Source: an uncultured Lysobacteraceae bacterium
GTDB lineage: Bacteria > Pseudomonadota > Gammaproteobacteria > Xanthomonadales > Xanthomonadaceae
Assembly: GCA_902825775.1 (NCBI GenBank)
Contig: CADECF010000009.1
Span: forward strand, 62,001-126,000
DNA: 64,000 bases
Reading direction: 5' to 3'
Shown here: in pieces, positions 50,834 to 59,102 of the stretch
How the letters are laid out: every line of letters starts with the position of its first letter
How positions within the stretch are numbered: position 1 is the stretch's first letter
Program-made: the position numbers and the translations under genes
Notes under the pieces: generated by a model
What the model was told of the DNA's origin: nothing
Databases searched by the model: none
Seen by the model: the letters and a program-made list of their open reading frames with translations, nothing else

Positions 50834-51874
50834 CTACGTGGTCTGGAACACCGGCTCCAGCATGCGGAAGCTGCCGGCGTCGGCATCCAATTCCACCTTG
50901 CCGCCGACGGGAACGATGAACTGCTCGCTGATGTGCCCGATCATCGCGCCGCGATAGGCTGGAATCCCCAACGGCTTGATGTGATCGTCGAATATCTGGT
51001 CCAGCGTCAGCGAGCCGTACCCTTCCCCGGGATCGCAATCGGTGCACTCGCCGAAGATGAAGCCGGCGATCTTGTCCAGCGCCCCCATCAGCTTCAACGT
51101 GGTGAGCATGCGGTCGATGCGGTATGGCGCCTCTTCCACATCCTCCAGGAACAATATCTTGCCGGTGAAATCGGGCATATACGGCGATCCGGCCAGACCC
51201 ACCAGCACCGACAGATTGCCGCCGATCAGTTCGCCGCGCGCCTTGCCGCCGGCGATGGTGAGCGTACGGTGTTTGCGCGGCACCAGTTCGTTGCCGGCGT
51301 CGACGACGTTCTTGTACTGCATCAGTTCGCGTTCGAAAAACATGCGCCGGAACTGGTCGACGTTGAATCGGTTCCAGCTGCCTGCGCCGATGGGTCCGTG
51401 GAAAGTGACCAGACCCGTCTGCGCGTGGATGGCACTGTGCAGCGCCGTGATGTCGGAATAGCCGAGCAGCGCCTTGGGATGGGCGCGGATGGCCTTGTAA
51501 TCGAGCAGCGGCAGCAGCCGCGCGGCACCGGATCCGCCGCGCACGCAGACGATGGCTTTGACTTCCCGGTCGGCGAACATCGCATTGAGATCGCCGGCGC
51601 GCCCCGCATCGGTGCCCGCCAGGTGGCCGTACCGCGACGCATAGTGTTCTCCGGTTTTCACCTTGAAGCCCAATGCCTGCATCGCTTCCTGCGCGAGTTG
51701 CAGGCTGAGCCGCTCGTCCGTGGCCGAGGATGGGCTGACCAGCGCGATGGTGTCGCCCGGATTCAAAGCCGCCGGCAGCAGACGCCGGCGTTGCGCTGCA
51801 GCCGCACTGCCGCTGCCCGCGAGCGGCAATAGCGCCGCGAGCGCGGCGCTTCCGATGAAATCTCGTCTGTCCAT
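50834..51874 (-). CDS. LD-carboxypeptidase (S66 family), exported
   Basis: A 346-residue serine peptidase of the S66/LdcA family, with a signal region that includes a twin-arginine-like start (MDRRDFIGSAALAALLPLA). The nucleophile lies in LLGYSDITALHSAIH, and the family blocks NPGDTIALVSPSS, CVRGGSGAARLLPLLDY, ILFLEDVEEAPYRIDRML and GHISEQFIVPVG supply the Glu and His of the Ser-Glu-His triad. It trims the terminal D-Ala from peptidoglycan tetrapeptides or cleaves microcin-like adducts. Periplasmic location is unusual compared with cytosolic LdcA, but known for some members. Confidence 0.9.
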   Translation of the reverse strand: MDRRDFIGSAALAALLPLAGSGSAAAAQRRRLLPAALNPGDTIALVSPSSATDERLSLQLAQEAMQALGFKVKTGEHYASRYGHLAGTDAGRAGDLNAMFADREVKAIVCVRGGSGAARLLPLLDYKAIRAHPKALLGYSDITALHSAIHAQTGLVTFHGPIGAGSWNRFNVDQFRRMFFERELMQYKNVVDAGNELVPRKHRTLTIAGGKARGELIGGNLSVLVGLAGSPYMPDFTGKILFLEDVEEAPYRIDRMLTTLKLMGALDKIAGFIFGECTDCDPGEGYGSLTLDQIFDDHIKPLGIPAYRGAMIGHISEQFIVPVGGKVELDADAGSFRMLEPVFQTT

Positions 51875-51928
51875 ACCGTCGCCTGCAGACCGGAGGCTGG
51901 CCAGGGTAACTGAATTGCGATGCAGGAA

Positions 51929-52010
51929 CGTAGCCCGGGTGGAGCGAAGCGATACCCGGGAACACGCCGCGACTCGACCCCGAGTATCGCTTCGCTCCAC
52001 CCGGGCTACG
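51929..52010. repeat. dispersed inverted repeat CGTAGCCCGGGTGGAGCGAAGCG
   Basis: Two perfect 27-base arms, CGTAGCCCGGGTGGAGCGAA... (51929-51955) and its complement (51984-52010), around a 28-base loop. Relatives with a different inner sequence lie at 54112-54200 and 56328-56417. It separates the divergently oriented S66 and M14 genes. Confidence 0.88.
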
Positions 52011-52083
52011 GGACGCCGTTGATTTGACAATATGCGGCACGCCTCGGAGCATGCGGCTTCGCTTGTCATGGAGCATCGCCGCC

Positions 52084-53442
52084 ATGCGTCGCACTCTCGC
52101 ACTTTGCCTGCTGTCGGCCGCATCGCTGGTCCCGTGGCTATCGATCGCTGGTCCGCCAGCCGACGAAGCCGGTGCGGCAGCCGCGATGCCGCCGCCTGCA
52201 TGGCTGAGCGAATTGGACGCGCTATACGACGCACGCATCCGCGTTCCCGATCTGGAGGACCGGGCGTTCTCGCCGGAGCACTGGTGGGACGTCGCCGGTC
52301 CGCTGGCGAGCGAAGCGCGCGGCTTCCGCACGGAACAAATAGGCCGCAGCGCGGAAGGCCGCCCGTTGCGCCACGTGGCGTGGGGCCAGGGCCGCAAACG
52401 CGTGTTGCTTTGGTCGCAAATGCACGGCGACGAGAGCACGGCGTCGATGGCGCTGGCCGATCTGTTCCGCTTCCTCGGCGAACATCCCGATCTTCCGATC
52501 GTGCAGCGCCTGCGCCAGGACACGACGCTGGATTTCCTGCCGGTAATGAACCCCGACGGCGCGGCGCGCTTCCAACGCCGCAACGCGCAGGGCATCGACA
52601 TCAATCGCGACGCGCGTACGCTCGTCTCGCCCGAGGCGCGCGCGTTGCACGATCTTCGCGAGCGGTTGAAGCCTGCCTTCGGCTTCAATCTGCACGACCA
52701 GCAACCGGGCTACCGTGCCGGCGATTCCGACCGCGGCACCGCCATCGCATTGCTCGCGCCGGCCTACAACGAAGCCCGCGAAGTGAACGCCGCACGCGCG
52801 AGCGCGATCGAAGTGGCCGTGGCGATCCGTGCCGTGCTCGAGCCCTACATCGCCGGCCACATCGCCAAATGGGACGACACTTTCAACCCGCGCGCGTTCG
52901 GCGATCTCACATCCAAAGCCGGCGTGTCCACTGTGCTGATCGAATCGGGCGCCATCGACGGCGATCCGCAAAAGCAGCGCCTGCGCAAATTGAACTTCCT
53001 CGCTCTGGTCGGCGCGCTCGACGCGATCGCCACCGGTTCGCACGCGGGCCTGCCGCGAGCGCTTTACGAAGACCTGCCGGAGAACGGCAAGGTCTGGCCG
53101 GATCTGCTCATCAAGGGCGGCACGCTCGCGCTGCCCGGACAACCGCAGGCGAAGGTGGACGTGCTGGTGGACTTCGAACAACCGCTGCTCGAGCGCGGCG
53201 GCGCCATCGCCGACATCGGCGACCTGAGCGACCGGCGCGCGCGTCGGACGATCGACGCCTCCGGCCTCTACATCGTGCCGTTCGATCCGCCCGGTGCATC
53301 GGCGGATCGGAAACGCAAGACCTTCGCGCCCGACAGGCCGGCGTACTTCCGCCTCAGCCGCGATCCGCAGGGCCGCGATGTGGTCTGGACGTTGGCGGGA
53401 GATGTGGATCCGGCGAAGCCGGAGCCCGCAACGACGCGCTGA
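52084..53442 (+). CDS. exported M14 family zinc peptidase
   Basis: A 452-residue protein with a signal peptide (MRRTLALCLLSAASLVPWLS). The peptidase domain shows WSQMHGDESTASMAL (zinc HxxE), DFLPVMNPDGAARFQRRNAQGIDINRDAR (substrate-binding Asn-Arg), FGFNLHDQQPGY (third zinc ligand) and VLIESGAIDGD (catalytic Glu). The C-terminal 150 residues form an accessory beta-domain. It is probably a periplasmic enzyme acting on peptides or peptidoglycan. It is unrelated in detail to the M14 protein at 46108. Confidence 0.9.
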   Translation: MRRTLALCLLSAASLVPWLSIAGPPADEAGAAAAMPPPAWLSELDALYDARIRVPDLEDRAFSPEHWWDVAGPLASEARGFRTEQIGRSAEGRPLRHVAWGQGRKRVLLWSQMHGDESTASMALADLFRFLGEHPDLPIVQRLRQDTTLDFLPVMNPDGAARFQRRNAQGIDINRDARTLVSPEARALHDLRERLKPAFGFNLHDQQPGYRAGDSDRGTAIALLAPAYNEAREVNAARASAIEVAVAIRAVLEPYIAGHIAKWDDTFNPRAFGDLTSKAGVSTVLIESGAIDGDPQKQRLRKLNFLALVGALDAIATGSHAGLPRALYEDLPENGKVWPDLLIKGGTLALPGQPQAKVDVLVDFEQPLLERGGAIADIGDLSDRRARRTIDASGLYIVPFDPPGASADRKRKTFAPDRPAYFRLSRDPQGRDVVWTLAGDVDPAKPEPATTR

Positions 53443-53609
53443 CCCGCCCGGTTTCAACCCGCGAAGACGGTGCGCGAGTCTGCGAGAAGATTTTTCGAAC
53501 CTTCACCCCACCGCTACCTCGCGTACACGCCCGCAATGGTAAGAAAGCACGCGCATGAACGCCGGCCTGGCCGGCAGCGTATTCCTCCACCTCTATCCTG
53601 GAGTCGAAC

Positions 53610-54104
53610 GTGGCCAACAAGAAGATCGCCAAGAACACGATTTGCCTGTGGTACGACCGCAACGCGCAGGAAGCTGCGGAGTTCTATGCGAAGACCTTTC
53701 CCGACAGCTCGGTCGACGCGATCCACCACGCCCCGGGCGATTATCCCGACGGTAAGAAGGGCGACGTGTTGACGGTCGATTTCACCGTGCTGGGCATCCC
53801 CTGCGTGGGCCTCAACGGCGGACCGAGCTTCCCGCACACCGAGGCGTTCTCGTTCCAAGTGGCCACCGACGACCAGGCCGAAACCGACCGCTTGTGGAAT
53901 GCGATCGTCGGCAACGGCGGCAAGGAAAGCGAATGCGGCTGGTGCAAGGACAAGTGGGGCCTGAACTGGCAAATCACGCCGCGCATGCTGATCGAAGCGG
54001 TCACCGATCCGGACCCCGCGGCCGCCAAGCGTGCGTTCGACGCGATGATGACGATGAAGAAGATCGATATCGCCAAGATCGAAGCAGCGTGGAAGGGAAA
54101 ATAG
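53610..54104 (+). CDS. VOC family protein (PhnB-like)
   Basis: A 164-residue vicinal-oxygen-chelate protein. NTICLWYDRNAQEAAEFYAKTFPDSSVDAIHHAPGDYPDGKKGDVLTVDFTVLG and LNGGPSFPHTEAFSFQVATDDQAETDRLWNAIVGNGGKESECGWCKDKWGLNWQITPR, seen in parts, are the standard PhnB-like blocks. The latter retains GWCKDKWGLNWQ. Starts with GTG preceded by GGAG at 53600-53603. Function unknown. Confidence 0.9.
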   Translation: MANKKIAKNTICLWYDRNAQEAAEFYAKTFPDSSVDAIHHAPGDYPDGKKGDVLTVDFTVLGIPCVGLNGGPSFPHTEAFSFQVATDDQAETDRLWNAIVGNGGKESECGWCKDKWGLNWQITPRMLIEAVTDPDPAAAKRAFDAMMTMKKIDIAKIEAAWKGK

Positions 54105-54111
54105 CGCAGCG

Positions 54112-54200
54112 CGTAGCCCGGGTAAGGCCGAAAGCCGCACCCGGGTTCGCGGCGGCGGATAGGTCGAACCCGGGTGCGCTTCGCTTACCCGGGCTACGCT
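54112..54200. repeat. dispersed inverted repeat CGTAGCCCGGGTAAG type
   Basis: GCGTAGCCCGGGTAAG near 54113-54128 pairs with CTTACCCGGGCTACGC at 54184-54199, with an inner GCACCCGGGTTCG / CGAACCCGGGTGC hairpin pair between. It is the same class as the copy at 56328-56417 that abuts the RAYT remnant. It lies between convergent VOC and flotillin genes. Confidence 0.85.
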
Positions 54201-54202
54201 TG

Positions 54203-55597
54203 CTACTTCGCGTCCTCTTCCGATTTGCTGACGAACTTCTGCAACATCTTCTTGCCTTCCGGCGACTGCGCCAAGCCTTCGAGCATGCTGGCTATGGCGG
54301 TGCCGCCATCGGCGGAGAACAGGTCCATCACGCTGGACAGCCCTTTGCCCGGTGTGCCGGCATTGGAAATCACTTTGACGTCGGCGGATTTGAGCGCCTC
54401 GGCTTGGGCCGTGCCGACGGCCTGGGCCGCTTCGATGTTGCGGATGCCGAGCAGGTAGTTCTGGTAGCCCTGATCGCTGCCGATCTTCTCGGCCAGCTTG
54501 ATCTGCGCATCCACCGGCGCCATCAGGATCGCGGTTTCGGCCGTGCCTTTGGCGTTGCCTTCCACCGCGATGCCCTCGGCATTGCGCTTAGCGGCTTCGA
54601 GCTTGCCTTCGGCGGTGAGCACGGTCTGCTGCTTGTTGCCCTCGGCCGAGACGATGGCGACCTGCTTGGCGGCGTCGGCCTGCACGATCGCTACTTCTTT
54701 GGCCTGCGCGGCAGTGATCACCGCCACCTCGCGGTCGATCTCGGCGCCGCGCACGTTCTTCACCTGCACCACGTCCATTTCCTTGGCCGCGGTTTCGCGC
54801 TGCTGCACCTTCACTTGCTGCGAAGCCTGTTCGTTGGCCACGCCGACGTTCTTGTCCTTCTCGGCCGTGCGCAGGCCTACCTGCTCGGCGGCCAGCTGGC
54901 GCGACATTTCGATTTCGCGTTTGGCGGCGATCTCGGCCATTTCGGCCTGGCGGCTGTTGTCGGCCACCACCAGCCGCGATTCGCGCTCGATGCCCGAGGT
55001 GCGCTTGGCCATGATGTTCTGGATGACGTCGCTTTCCTTCGCGTCGCGGATATCCATCAGTTCGATGTTCTTGATCGCCTCCACGCCCCACCCGCCCAGC
55101 TGCGGCTGCACTTCCTTGGTGAAGGCCTCGCCGAAGCGGCTGCGATCGAGCATGATCTGATCGATCTCGTGCGCGGCCAGCACGGTACGCACGGAGCCCT
55201 GCACGATCGCGGTCAGCTGTTCCTTGAGTTCCTCGAACGAGGCCACGCGCTGCGCGCAGGTATTGGAGTCGCTGATGCGGAAGAAGGCCATCACATGCAC
55301 CAGGAACGGCACGCGTTCCTTGTCGTACGCGGCATAGTCCGGCAGGTCGATGGCGAAGTTGGACACGGGCAACGTCACCCGCTGCAGACCGATCAACGGA
55401 ATCCGCGACGGCCACTCGTAATAGGTATTGCTGGCGAAGCCCTTGCCGTAGGAAACGGTGTTCTTGCGGGTCTGGACGATATGTACCTCGTTGACCGGGA
55501 CGACGCGGCGGAGGGCGATGACCCAGAAAAACAGGACGACGCCGACAAGGGCGGCGGCAATGACGATGGCGGCCAGAATCAGGGACGTGCCGAGCAT
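54203..55597 (-). CDS. flotillin/SPFH-domain membrane protein
   Basis: A 464-residue flotillin. One N-terminal membrane helix (residues about 5-28) precedes an SPFH/prohibitin-homology domain (NEVHIVQTRKNTVSYGKGF, DKERVPFLVHVMAFFRISD, GVEAIKNIELMDIRD). Long Ala/Glu-rich coiled coil follows, with repeated EA-rich segments (AAKREIEMSRQLAAEQ, AEGKLEAAKRNAEG). The C-terminus is oligomeric and Gly/Ser-rich. Flotillins organise membrane microdomains and affect signalling and secretion. The gene has no NfeD partner next to it. It is a monocistronic gene on the minus strand. Confidence 0.92.
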   Translation of the reverse strand: MLGTSLILAAIVIAAALVGVVLFFWVIALRRVVPVNEVHIVQTRKNTVSYGKGFASNTYYEWPSRIPLIGLQRVTLPVSNFAIDLPDYAAYDKERVPFLVHVMAFFRISDSNTCAQRVASFEELKEQLTAIVQGSVRTVLAAHEIDQIMLDRSRFGEAFTKEVQPQLGGWGVEAIKNIELMDIRDAKESDVIQNIMAKRTSGIERESRLVVADNSRQAEMAEIAAKREIEMSRQLAAEQVGLRTAEKDKNVGVANEQASQQVKVQQRETAAKEMDVVQVKNVRGAEIDREVAVITAAQAKEVAIVQADAAKQVAIVSAEGNKQQTVLTAEGKLEAAKRNAEGIAVEGNAKGTAETAILMAPVDAQIKLAEKIGSDQGYQNYLLGIRNIEAAQAVGTAQAEALKSADVKVISNAGTPGKGLSSVMDLFSADGGTAIASMLEGLAQSPEGKKMLQKFVSKSEEDAK

Positions 55598-55675
55598 GGG
55601 TGGTCCGGAGGTTTGGGCTGGGACGGCCAGTATAGATTGGGGCTGGCGCTCCGAAGCGACCCCTCCAAGGATCCT

Positions 55676-55763
55676 TAGGGCGGAACCGCCGCAGGCGATT
55701 CCGCCGATCGATCACCGGATCTTCGAGACATGCGGCGGAATTCGCTTCGCAGGTTCCGCCCTA
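55676..55763. repeat. dispersed inverted repeat TAGGGCGGAACC
   Basis: TAGGGCGGAACC (55676-55687) and its complement GGTTCCGCCCTA (55752-55763) bracket GCAGGCGATTCCGCC / GGCGGAATTCGCTTCGC, a second internal dyad. It lies between the flotillin and SnoaL-like genes and may be a promoter-proximal or terminating hairpin. Confidence 0.8.
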
Positions 55764-55769
55764 CGCTTG

Positions 55770-56231
55770 CTACTTGGCGGCCGGCGCAGAATCGTCCGAT
55801 GGATGGTCCACGGTATAAAGCCAGCGCCCATCGATCATTTTCTGCACATCGGTGAAACGCCCACGCTGGACGCTTTCGACCTTCGTCGCCTTGTCTACGG
55901 TACGAATCGAATAGGTTCCCCAAGCCGCCCTGGCATCGCCGACGGTCTCGTGTCCCATGTCCGTCAACTCGACATCCTCGATCGTCACGGTGCCTAGATA
56001 ATGCGCAAACCCATCGCGGATCGCCGCGCGTCCTTTTGCCATCGGCCCACCCGGAAACCAGATAATCGCGTCTTCCGCGTAACAGGCAGCCACAGCATCC
56101 GCATTTTCGGATTCGAGCGCGGTTACGAAGCATTCGCTGGCGGAAGGCGTCGTTTCGGTCGCCGTCGCATCATCAGCCGCCAACAGACCTGCGCACAACA
56201 ATACGGCGCCACATCGTATGGATACCGGCAT
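55770..56231 (-). CDS. exported SnoaL-like (NTF2-fold) protein
   Basis: A 153-residue protein with a signal peptide (GAVLLCAGLLAADDATA). The mature domain is NTF2/SnoaL-like: ALESENADAVAACYAEDAIIWFPGGPMAKGRAAIRDGFAHYL, then the DVELTDMGHETVGDARAAWGTYSI and GRWLYTVDHPSDD blocks. The fold holds small hydrophobic ligands or acts as an enzyme; no catalytic residues can be named. The role is unknown. Confidence 0.85.
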   Translation of the reverse strand: MPVSIRCGAVLLCAGLLAADDATATETTPSASECFVTALESENADAVAACYAEDAIIWFPGGPMAKGRAAIRDGFAHYLGTVTIEDVELTDMGHETVGDARAAWGTYSIRTVDKATKVESVQRGRFTDVQKMIDGRWLYTVDHPSDDSAPAAK

Positions 56232-56327
56232 GGTTCTGTCCCCTAGGTTGTGGTGGTTTATCGGAAGACGTTTTCATTCGGGAAAACGCCGGGCCGGACC
56301 TACAACGGCCAAGCGCCGAGCAATGCC

Positions 56328-56417
56328 GTAGCCCGGGTAAGGCCGAAGGCCGCACCCGGGTCCGCCGCAGCGGAGAGTTCGCACCCGGGTGCGCTTCGCT
56401 TACCCGGGCTACGCTTG
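56328..56417. repeat. inverted repeat CGTAGCCCGGGTAAG abutting a RAYT remnant
   Basis: GTAGCCCGGGTAAGGCCGAAGGCCGCACCCGGG (shown in parts: GTAGCCCGGGTAAG and GCACCCGGG) and CCCGGGTGCGCTTCGCTTACCCGGGCTACG form the same element as at 54112. Its right arm ends at 56415, and the reading frame of the RAYT fragment runs straight out of it. Confidence 0.85.
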
Positions 56418-56418
56418 C

Positions 56419-56619
56419 TATTGGGAGCACACCATTGCCGATGAGGTAGACCTCCAGCGGCATGTCGATTACATCCACTTCAATCCGGTCAAGCATGGTT
56501 ATGCGCGGCTTGCCTCTGAGTGGCCTTACAGCTCAATCCATCGATACATCAAAGCCGGTGATATGCCGGCTGATTGGGGTGACTCTTCTGATGAGGCTGC
56601 GGGAGGTGAAAGGTCGTGA
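56419..56619 (+). pseudogene. C-terminal remnant of a REP-associated tyrosine transposase (RAYT)
   Basis: A short fragment, about 66 residues, that reads WEHTIADEVDLQRHVDYIHFNP, then KHGYARLASEWPYSSIHRYIK and DMPADWGD. This is the C-terminal part of RAYT (Y1 transposase) proteins; the catalytic HUH motif and Tyr are missing, because everything before WEHTI is replaced by the REP-like palindrome. It is therefore a dead gene. RAYTs mobilise REP elements, so this remnant marks past REP activity. It forms the left boundary of the AT-richer three-gene island. Confidence 0.88.
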
Positions 56620-56669
56620 TGTTGGGGTTTCACCCCAACCTACCGCGCTCTTCCACTCTAATTTACGAC

Positions 56670-57536
56670 CTAATCATATTCAGTCTTATGTTGATAAGCG
56701 CAAAAAAACTCTGATTCACTCAACGCAGCGTAAGCAGCAATCTGCCAACTGTTCTTCACGGGCAGAAGTCCTGCGGGATTTCGGCGGGTATGTGCCTCTT
56801 CAGTCAAGTGATTGGCAACAGACACAGCTCCGCCTGATGCGAAAAGCCTGTTCATACGAAATCCAATATCCGCGATCAGCCTGCCCGTATGAGCAATAAA
56901 TAGCTTATTCAGTCCAAGAACCCTGAAATGCTCTTTAACCCTTCCCTGCTTTATTTCTGACCAATGTGCGGGTGGGTCGGCTGCGAAGTTCACGCTAGGA
57001 GGATTGCTTTCAATCACCGTGGCCTTTAGCCACACGCCATCTTCGACATTGTCGAAATAGGGATGAAGAAGCTGAAGGTCTGCGCTAGCGGCCTGTATAG
57101 TCGATTTGATCTTGTTACAGTCGCTACAGCAGGGAACTAGATTTACGGGAGTGACAGCGAAGGCAGGGTGAGAATCTTTAGGAAGATAGTGATCAAGCGT
57201 AGACACGGTGCGCTGATAACACGATGGACATATGCCAAATGGCGCGCTTACCAGCAGCGCATCGTAGAATGTGGCTCTTAAATACGAGCCTTTGCGAACA
57301 AAACTCCCGTTGTAGAGCTTTTTCATCTCTGCTAGAGACATAAAACCAATCTCAGCCGCAGCAGGAATCAAGTAGAGCTGCTCCGCGACCGCTCTTTGCA
57401 GGTAAGCTATTTCGGCCGCCTCAATCTCTGGTACTGAATTCCAAAGACGCTGAACGGTGTCAGCATCTTTCAAAATTTGCACCGCTGCATCCAGAACTGG
57501 ACGCACCGCGAACCCAGGAAGTCCCACTGGGCGCAT
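56670..57536 (-). CDS. HNH endonuclease, PtuB-like
   Basis: A 288-residue protein with an HNH nuclease core: CPSCYQRTVSTLDHYLPK supplies Cys103, Cys106, Asp115 and His116, and NLVPCCSDCNKIK supplies Asn132, Cys136/137, Cys140 and Asn141. That is a zinc-supported HNH (ICHNC-like) site. The arrangement behind an AAA ATPase resembles PtuB of Septu. The N-terminal 90 residues are helical and could contact the ATPase. ATG 57536 follows the ATPase TAA by one base (TAATATG); a longer TTG start at 57569 is less likely. The base composition is about 50% G+C, well below that of the rest of the window. Confidence 0.82.
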   Translation of the reverse strand: MRPVGLPGFAVRPVLDAAVQILKDADTVQRLWNSVPEIEAAEIAYLQRAVAEQLYLIPAAAEIGFMSLAEMKKLYNGSFVRKGSYLRATFYDALLVSAPFGICPSCYQRTVSTLDHYLPKDSHPAFAVTPVNLVPCCSDCNKIKSTIQAASADLQLLHPYFDNVEDGVWLKATVIESNPPSVNFAADPPAHWSEIKQGRVKEHFRVLGLNKLFIAHTGRLIADIGFRMNRLFASGGAVSVANHLTEEAHTRRNPAGLLPVKNSWQIAAYAALSESEFFCAYQHKTEYD

Positions 57537-57537
57537 A

Positions 57538-58677
57538 TTATTCTGTGGCTTCGTTCTGCTGTAACTCAAAACCCAAACCTCGAGCTATCGCGCGAGCTTC
57601 GGCTCCCAACTGACCGTTGAACTGTCGCAATACAGCTGCATAATCGCCATCTGAGGCTGTCACTGCATCTGCAATCAATTTGTGAAATCCAGACGCTGTA
57701 ACCTCAAGCCCAAAAACCTCACGCGTTAGAGAACCTACATTTTCACCAAAAGTCTCTAACTGAGGTCGCTCGGCAACTGCAACCGAGCCAGATCGCCGCA
57801 ATACCCATACACACGAACGTGGAACTTCTTGCAGCACAACGGGCGAATGCGTGGCGATGACAGCCACTCCGTTACGCGCGGTCAGTAGGTTAGAGAGCGA
57901 GCGCACCAACGCGGACAGCAATGGGGGGTGGAGATGACCCTCTGGCTCATCTATTAGGACGATAGTCCTTTCATCCACAAGTTCTACCAAACGGGTAATA
58001 GTTAGAAGCACCACTGCGTGCCCAGAACTAAGTTTTCCAAAGAACTCTTCACTCTTCTCGCGCCATTCTCCCTCACCCAGGTCTGCCAGTGACGTAACTT
58101 GCGTTTCCTCAAACAATGGGTCGCTTTCAAGTGCCGTAATAGCATCAATCCAACGTCGTCTGCGAAGGCCCACCCTGCAGGCCTCAAAACTCTTTCTGAA
58201 AATTCGGGCACCGCTCTTAGTGGTCTGGCCACTTCGGTCTGTGACCGCCCCCTCACCGATTAAACTAACCTGGGCAGACCGAAATGAGGATTGCGAGGGG
58301 CGCGGAAGCTCGAAATCATCGAAAGCGCTGAATGAGACATACACGAGCCCAGCAAATGAACCTCCAACATCTTCATTAGTAATTAGCGTTCCAACTGGAT
58401 TCGTAGTGTTCCCGGAATTCAGAATTGACCCAGCGAACGCTTGCAAGAATCTTGTTTTACCCGCCCCGTTCCTTCCAATCAGAACATGCACATTTGTCGG
58501 AGGGGCCGATTCCGGGATCACATGAAAATCAATAGTTGCCCCGTATGCATCTTGTCGATCGCCATTAAACGTAAACGAGAATTCAAACTCAGTTAACTGC
58601 GAATCTCCGTGTGCGAGCCTATTGAACTTGCTCAACACAGTAGAACGATTGATGAACCTGAGCAGAGATTCTCGCAT
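57538..58677 (-). CDS. AAA family ATPase, PtuA-like (OLD/ABC-type)
   Basis: A 379-residue SMC/ABC-class ATPase. Walker A is GRNGAGKT (residues 68-75), the signature-like LSSGH lies at about 216-220, Walker B is TIVLIDEPEGHLHPP with the Asp-Glu pair at 243-244, and the switch His is in ATHSPVV (275-281). These are the features of AAA_15/AAA_21 ATPases that work with HNH nucleases in Septu-type anti-phage systems. It is smaller than most characterised PtuA proteins. The ATG is overlapped by the upstream gene's TGA (TGATG). Low G+C indicates transfer. Confidence 0.82.
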   Translation of the reverse strand: MRESLLRFINRSTVLSKFNRLAHGDSQLTEFEFSFTFNGDRQDAYGATIDFHVIPESAPPTNVHVLIGRNGAGKTRFLQAFAGSILNSGNTTNPVGTLITNEDVGGSFAGLVYVSFSAFDDFELPRPSQSSFRSAQVSLIGEGAVTDRSGQTTKSGARIFRKSFEACRVGLRRRRWIDAITALESDPLFEETQVTSLADLGEGEWREKSEEFFGKLSSGHAVVLLTITRLVELVDERTIVLIDEPEGHLHPPLLSALVRSLSNLLTARNGVAVIATHSPVVLQEVPRSCVWVLRRSGSVAVAERPQLETFGENVGSLTREVFGLEVTASGFHKLIADAVTASDGDYAAVLRQFNGQLGAEARAIARGLGFELQQNEATE

Positions 58678-59075
58678 CACCTCCTCTTCCTGGTTCTGAA
58701 AAAAATATTCAGATCGTAGGCGCAGTCTCTTATAGCAACAAGAATCTTTACGCCGATCTCTCCAGGAAGAGATCGAAGAGTTTCATAATATGTTTCATCC
58801 TGTCCCAGCGAGAAGAAATCGCTATTGAGATCCGAGAAAGATTGTGGGAGTTCTGGAGCGCGGTGACCGGGAGAGATTCTTTCAGCCGGCAGCAATCCTG
58901 CTTGACCAAGCTTTACATTCCCAATATCAAACTTCTGCCCTTCTTCATCAAACACAACAAGATAGAACTGAGTTCTAAATTTAGCCCAGTCGTCCCAGCG
59001 ATCCTCGATCAGATACGCAACCCAAGCGCCCAGAATTGGCGCGGTCCTTGAAGCGTTGACTATCTTGAACTCCAT
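58677..59075 (-). CDS. 132-residue protein of unknown function, first gene of the AAA-HNH island
   Basis: A 132-residue soluble protein with an N-terminal IVNASRTAPILGAWVAYLIED region and the blocks KFDIGNVKLGQAGLLPAERI and FSLGQDETYYETLRSLPGEIG. I recognise no named family. The compact, mostly beta structure with a conserved-looking SLGQDxxYYE segment suggests a sensor or adaptor rather than an enzyme (inference). Its TGA overlaps the ATPase start, and it is encoded 27 bases after icmF in the same direction, so it could be reached by read-through from icmF. Confidence 0.75.
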   Translation of the reverse strand: MEFKIVNASRTAPILGAWVAYLIEDRWDDWAKFRTQFYLVVFDEEGQKFDIGNVKLGQAGLLPAERISPGHRAPELPQSFSDLNSDFFSLGQDETYYETLRSLPGEIGVKILVAIRDCAYDLNIFFRTRKRR

Positions 59076-59102
59076 GTGGGGGCTACCCCTTCCTTTCGTT
59101 GA

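Noticed and set aside
50373-52688. 771-codon minus-strand frame containing the small lipoprotein
   Set aside because: Only the last 122 codons, beginning at the lipobox signal at 50741, are plausible; the rest overlaps the S66 and M14 genes in another frame.
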